Source: Tubiluchus corallicola (Eukaryota; Priapulida; Priapulimorpha; Priapulimorphida; Tubiluchidae). Taken from it: DNA of 54,935 bases. The notes beneath the pieces were generated by a model. That model worked only from the letters and a program-made list of their open reading frames with translations. It searched no databases and was not told the origin of the DNA. The DNA lies in contig JAQGDQ010000328.1 in the NCBI GenBank assembly GCA_030141605.1, positions 143,908-198,842 on the forward strand, in the 5' to 3' direction. Position 1 is the first letter of the stretch; each line of letters starts with the position of its first letter. Made by a program: the position numbers and the translations under genes. Positions 52,201 to 54,935 of this stretch are shown in pieces.

Positions 52201-54273
52201 TTTTCGTCAGTCCACTTTTTCGCCAGTCCACTTTTTCGTCAGTCCACTTTTTCGCCAGTCTACTTTTTCGTCAGTCCACTTTTTCGCCAGTCCACTTTTT
52301 CGCCAGTCCACTTTTTCGCCAGTCCACTTTTTCGCTAGTCTACTTTTTCGTCAGTCCACTTTTTCGCCAGTCTACTTTTTCGCCAGTCTACTTTTTCGCC
52401 AGTCCACTTTTTCGCCAGTCCACTTTTTCGTCAGTCTACTTTTTCGCCAGTCTACTTTTTCGCCAGTCCACTTTTTCGTCAGTCTACTTTTTCGCCAGTC
52501 TACTTTTTCGCCAGTCCACTTTTTCGCCAGTCCACTTTTTCGCCAGTCTACTTTTTCGTCAGTCAACGTTTTCGTCAGTCTACTTTTTCGCCAGTCCACT
52601 TTTTCGCCAGTCTACTTTTTCGCCAGTCCACTTTTTCGCCAGTCTACTTTTTCGTCAGTCTACTTTTTCGCCAGTCTACTTTTTCGCCAGTCCACTTTTT
52701 CGCCAGTCCACTTTTTCGTCAGTCTACTTTTTCGTCAGTCTACTTTTTCGTCAGTCTACTTTTTCGTCAATCTACTTTTTCGTCAGTCTACTTTTTCGCC
52801 AGTCCACTTTTTCGCCAGTCCACTTCTACGCAGTAATCTTTTCGCCAGTGTGACGCTCTGGGTTCTTATAGACCAGGTTATGTAACCGATTCTTAAACCG
52901 TATAATTTTTTTTATTAATTATGAGCTGTTTGATGATATACCTGTTTTGAAATCAGATGTTTACCTGTATATTCAATGTCACCGTTTTATGCATTACTAT
53001 ATAATGTGATTGAAGCCAAGTAGACGAAATTTTTGTCTGTTGAGTTTGTCCAAGCATTCCGCTCTAAGCCATTGAGTTGTGTAGACGTTCTCGTGTCGTG
53101 ACGATGGTCTAGTAGCTATAGTGTTTACTTGCAGAAAAGAAATCTGTCAACATGGTGTATGATGTATATGATAGCTAAAGACTTGCTTGCTAAAGATGAT
53201 ACTTACCTGATGCTCGTGATATTTATCTAATGCTGATGATACTTACCTGTTATCGATGATACGTACCTGATGCTCATGATATTTATCTGATGCCGATGAT
53301 ACTTACCTGTTACTGATGAGTATGATGTATGATTTATTGTACACCCCTGAAGGACTTACCCCTGTTTACACACCCTTTAAAGGAAACCATGTCGATACCT
53401 GCTGCCATATAAGTGTGGTACCGACATGTCCAGAAAGACGTATTTTGAAGATTTTCGGGTCATAACTCATGCAAATTAAAGCGTCACGACCCGAAATTGT
53501 AACATGTGTTGGCCCTCCACCTTAGCTAGAAGCACACCAAATTTATTAAAACAGCTCTATCTAGTTTTTAAGTTATTCCAAAAAGATGCGTATCTCGGAA
53601 ACTAATAACAGCAGATTCTGAAAGTTAAATCTGCGTTTTATAGTGAATCGAACGATATATGGCACGCCTCTGTAGGGCTTATATCTTCCGTTTACAAAGC
53701 GTCTGAAAAACCCTGTCCGATCCCTGATATATCAATGATTACATAAACATATAGGTAAGTCTTTATTGTTAATCACTTTTACACTGGGAAAAACATAGAC
53801 TGGCGAAAAAGTGGACTGGTGAAAAGGTAGACTGGCGGAAAAGAAGCCTGGCGAAAAAGTAGTCTGGCGAAAAGTAGACTAGCGAAAAATTGGACTGGCG
53901 AAAAGGTAGACTGGCCTTGACAACGAAATGAATGAACTAGGTAAGGTTCTAGCTAGCTGTTAAAACTGTTACTATTATATTATAATGGCATGTGCTATGC
54001 CTTGTCTGATACTCTAGCTTTTGACCTTTTCACGATCGTCATTAATCACTGGAACTGTAGAAAGGCTCACTAACATGGACTTATATAATCAACAGTTACC
54101 GACACTTTTAATTTGATTTTCAGGAAACAACCTCATTTGCGACTCCTGTAATTTATTTTGGCTAAGGTTCAAATGGGCATCAGTTTACTTGGACTGCTCG
54201 CTGCCTGAACGCAAAATCAACGCCTCATTAAGTGACATTACACAAACGTGCCTTTCTCCAACGCCACCGCCAC
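48553..54273 (+). CDS. Secreted leucine-rich-repeat protein, 5' part (2 exons)
   Basis: Exon 1 (48553-49255) and exon 2 (54124-54273) join in phase 1 across a 4868-nt intron with GTAAGTAT and TTGATTTTCAG ends. Together they give 284 residues plus one base. Order: signal peptide, an N-terminal Cys region (RDCGQDEIDQIRPC, then NDCNAVLC), irregular LRRs about residues 95-230, and an LRR C-terminal cap. The gene goes on past donor GTGAGT at 54274. The Cys-rich start before LRRs loosely recalls arthropod secreted LRR proteins such as the non-catalytic luciferase subunit family. That likeness is only an impression, so the name is left open. Confidence 0.8.
49274..49975 (+). mobile_element. TIR-bounded element built of a 67-bp tandem array
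   Basis: The ends GGTGCGTTCAGATGTA and its inverse TACATCTGAACGCGCC form terminal inverted repeats. Between them, from 49290 to 49815, lie about eight units of 67 bp: GTGAACGGCTTGGTAATTTC, TCTCGCAACTTGTTGCGCAA, CTTCTCTATGAGAGTAAAGT, TGCACGT. A short fragment of the same family is at 11440-11525. It lies just inside the LRR gene's intron, 18 nt after the donor. The transposon class is not clear. Confidence 0.7.
49980..52018. other. LRR gene intron, middle part: nothing recognised
   Basis: I see no exon, LINE motif or clear repeat here. The region 50700-51850 is a little less AT-rich and may be an old element whose type I cannot name. Confidence 0.35.
52019..52830. repeat. 16-bp minisatellite, about 50 copies
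   Basis: The unit is CTACTTTTTCGCCAGT with variants CCACTTTTTCG and CGTCAGT/CGCTAGT. About 50 copies run head to tail over 0.8 kb. The minus-strand frame of DWRKS/WTGEK repeats is a shadow. An inverted short array of the same unit is at 53798-53932. Both are in the LRR gene's intron. Confidence 0.95.
53150..53340 (+). repeat. Degenerate tandem repeat between the 16-bp arrays
   Basis: Units near GATGATACTTACCTGATGCT and CGTGATATTTATCT repeat about four to five times with changes. This sits within the segment enclosed by the two inverted 16-bp arrays. Confidence 0.65.
53798..53932. repeat. Inverted 16-bp minisatellite, about 8 copies
   Basis: The sequence repeats AGACTGGCGAAAAAGTGG-type units, the reverse complement of the 52019-52830 unit, with more variation in length and sequence. 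With that array it brackets 52831-53797. Confidence 0.9.
54124..54273 (+). CDS. LRR gene exon 2: LRR C-terminal cap
   Basis: This 150-nt phase 1-1 exon follows acceptor TTTGATTTTCAG and ends at donor GTGAGT. It encodes NNLICDSCNLFWLRFKW, then DCSLPERKINASLSDITQTC and LSPTPPP. The C-D-x-C-x-L-x-W-L start and four cysteines are the hallmarks of an LRRCT cap. If not spliced, the frame would stop at 54316. The perfect donor and symmetric phase favour continuation outside the window. Confidence 0.8.
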
Positions 54274-54279
54274 GTGAGT

Positions 54280-54935
54280 TACAGAAAAAAGGATACCTCT
54301 TGTTGAGACCATAGTAGCATCTTTTATTTTATTATTTTTTTGTTTAGTTAGTTTGGGTTCCAAAAATAAGCATGCTAACTTTACACTACAGAAACCCCAA
54401 CAAACGAGGTCACATAAATGTAAGAAAATTTGCATAATGACGTAAAAATATGATATTTCTTTAATATTATAATATAATATTACAATATAATAGTAATATA
54501 ATGTATCAGATATAATATCATAATGTTGCACATAATGCACAAGTCCTGGTTATCTTGTTACATTTTTTTCTGGGACACTGCGCTTTGATTCTGTTCTCTG
54601 ATTGAAAAACAATGAATACTAAACAGTTTGTTCACATTTTAATAAACAGTAGCGACAGGTTACCAGCTGCTGACCGAATGAAGGCAGTTACAGTGGTGCA
54701 GTGTGAATGAGTGCTGTAATACCGACAGCTAGGTAAGCAACCATTGACTCTGTCACCCTGCGTCAGGTGAGCAAGTAAAAGCAGCTGCAGTTGAATATCA
54801 GTCTCCAGCATTTTTATGACCTGAGTGAACCAATGACATACAATCAGTTGCAATTACGCAAGTGTCAACTGATTCTAAAGCACTTGTGATATGTGAGTGA
54901 GAAAAGGTAGCTGCAACACCTGCTAAAATGTCAAA
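54280..54935. other. LRR gene next intron or downstream: nothing recognised
   Basis: No exon with matching phase is visible before the right edge. The minus-strand frames in this stretch have no domain character. Confidence 0.35.

Noticed and set aside
52372-52599. WRKS/WTGEK repeat frame on the minus strand
   Set aside because: Shadow of the 16-bp minisatellite; no start context or neighbouring exon.

Overview
This window is eukaryotic nuclear DNA from an invertebrate animal. The evidence is split genes with GT-AG introns and consistent reading phase, AT-rich introns, and a high density of microsatellites, minisatellites, MITEs, LINE and SINE fragments and a solo LTR. I cannot fix the phylum from the sequence. 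The secreted leucine-rich-repeat protein on the right is only loosely arthropod-like.

Layout, left to right. (1) 1615-6182, minus strand: the 5' part of a WSC-domain gene (signal-peptide exon plus two WSC exons), which runs off the left edge. (2) 6183-13269: a 7 kb intergenic stretch with SINE and LINE pieces and two weak candidate exons, one of them reading like half an Ig fold. (3) 13270-42213, minus strand: what looks like a complete 13-exon gene of 909 codons plus stop. It encodes signal peptide, five WSC domains, FN3-like domain, Ig-like domain, one transmembrane helix and an acidic cytoplasmic tail. All 13 exons were assembled by hand from splice sites; the lengths sum to 2730 nt and every junction keeps frame. 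(4) 42214-48552: intergenic, with a hAT-type MITE, a decayed LINE, a TTAA MITE, a tail-to-tail pair of unknown ORFs and a 5S-rRNA-derived SINE. (5) 48553-54273, plus strand: the first two exons of a secreted LRR protein. They are joined across a 4.9 kb intron holding an inverted pair of 16-bp minisatellites and a TIR-bounded tandem-repeat element. The gene continues past the right edge.

The two WSC genes are tandem head-to-tail paralogues. Each starts with a 43-nt signal-peptide exon ending in phase 1, followed by phase 1-1 WSC exons. Every WSC module keeps eight cysteines. WSC modules are generally thought to bind carbohydrate and FN3/Ig modules to act as spacers or protein contacts. The complete gene therefore looks like a single-pass cell-surface receptor or adhesion protein with an acidic, serine-containing tail that could be phosphorylated. 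I know of no named family with this domain order, so it is the best candidate here for something undescribed. The LRR gene faces the other way and nothing in the sequence ties it functionally to the WSC pair.

The introns hold most of the repeats: three TTAA-flanked MITE families, a hAT MITE nested in a pogo-like MITE with a perfect 8-bp target duplication, a solo LTR with a perfect 5-bp duplication, 5S-derived and tRNA-derived SINEs, a roughly 0.7 kb (CAA/CAG)n tract and several minisatellites.
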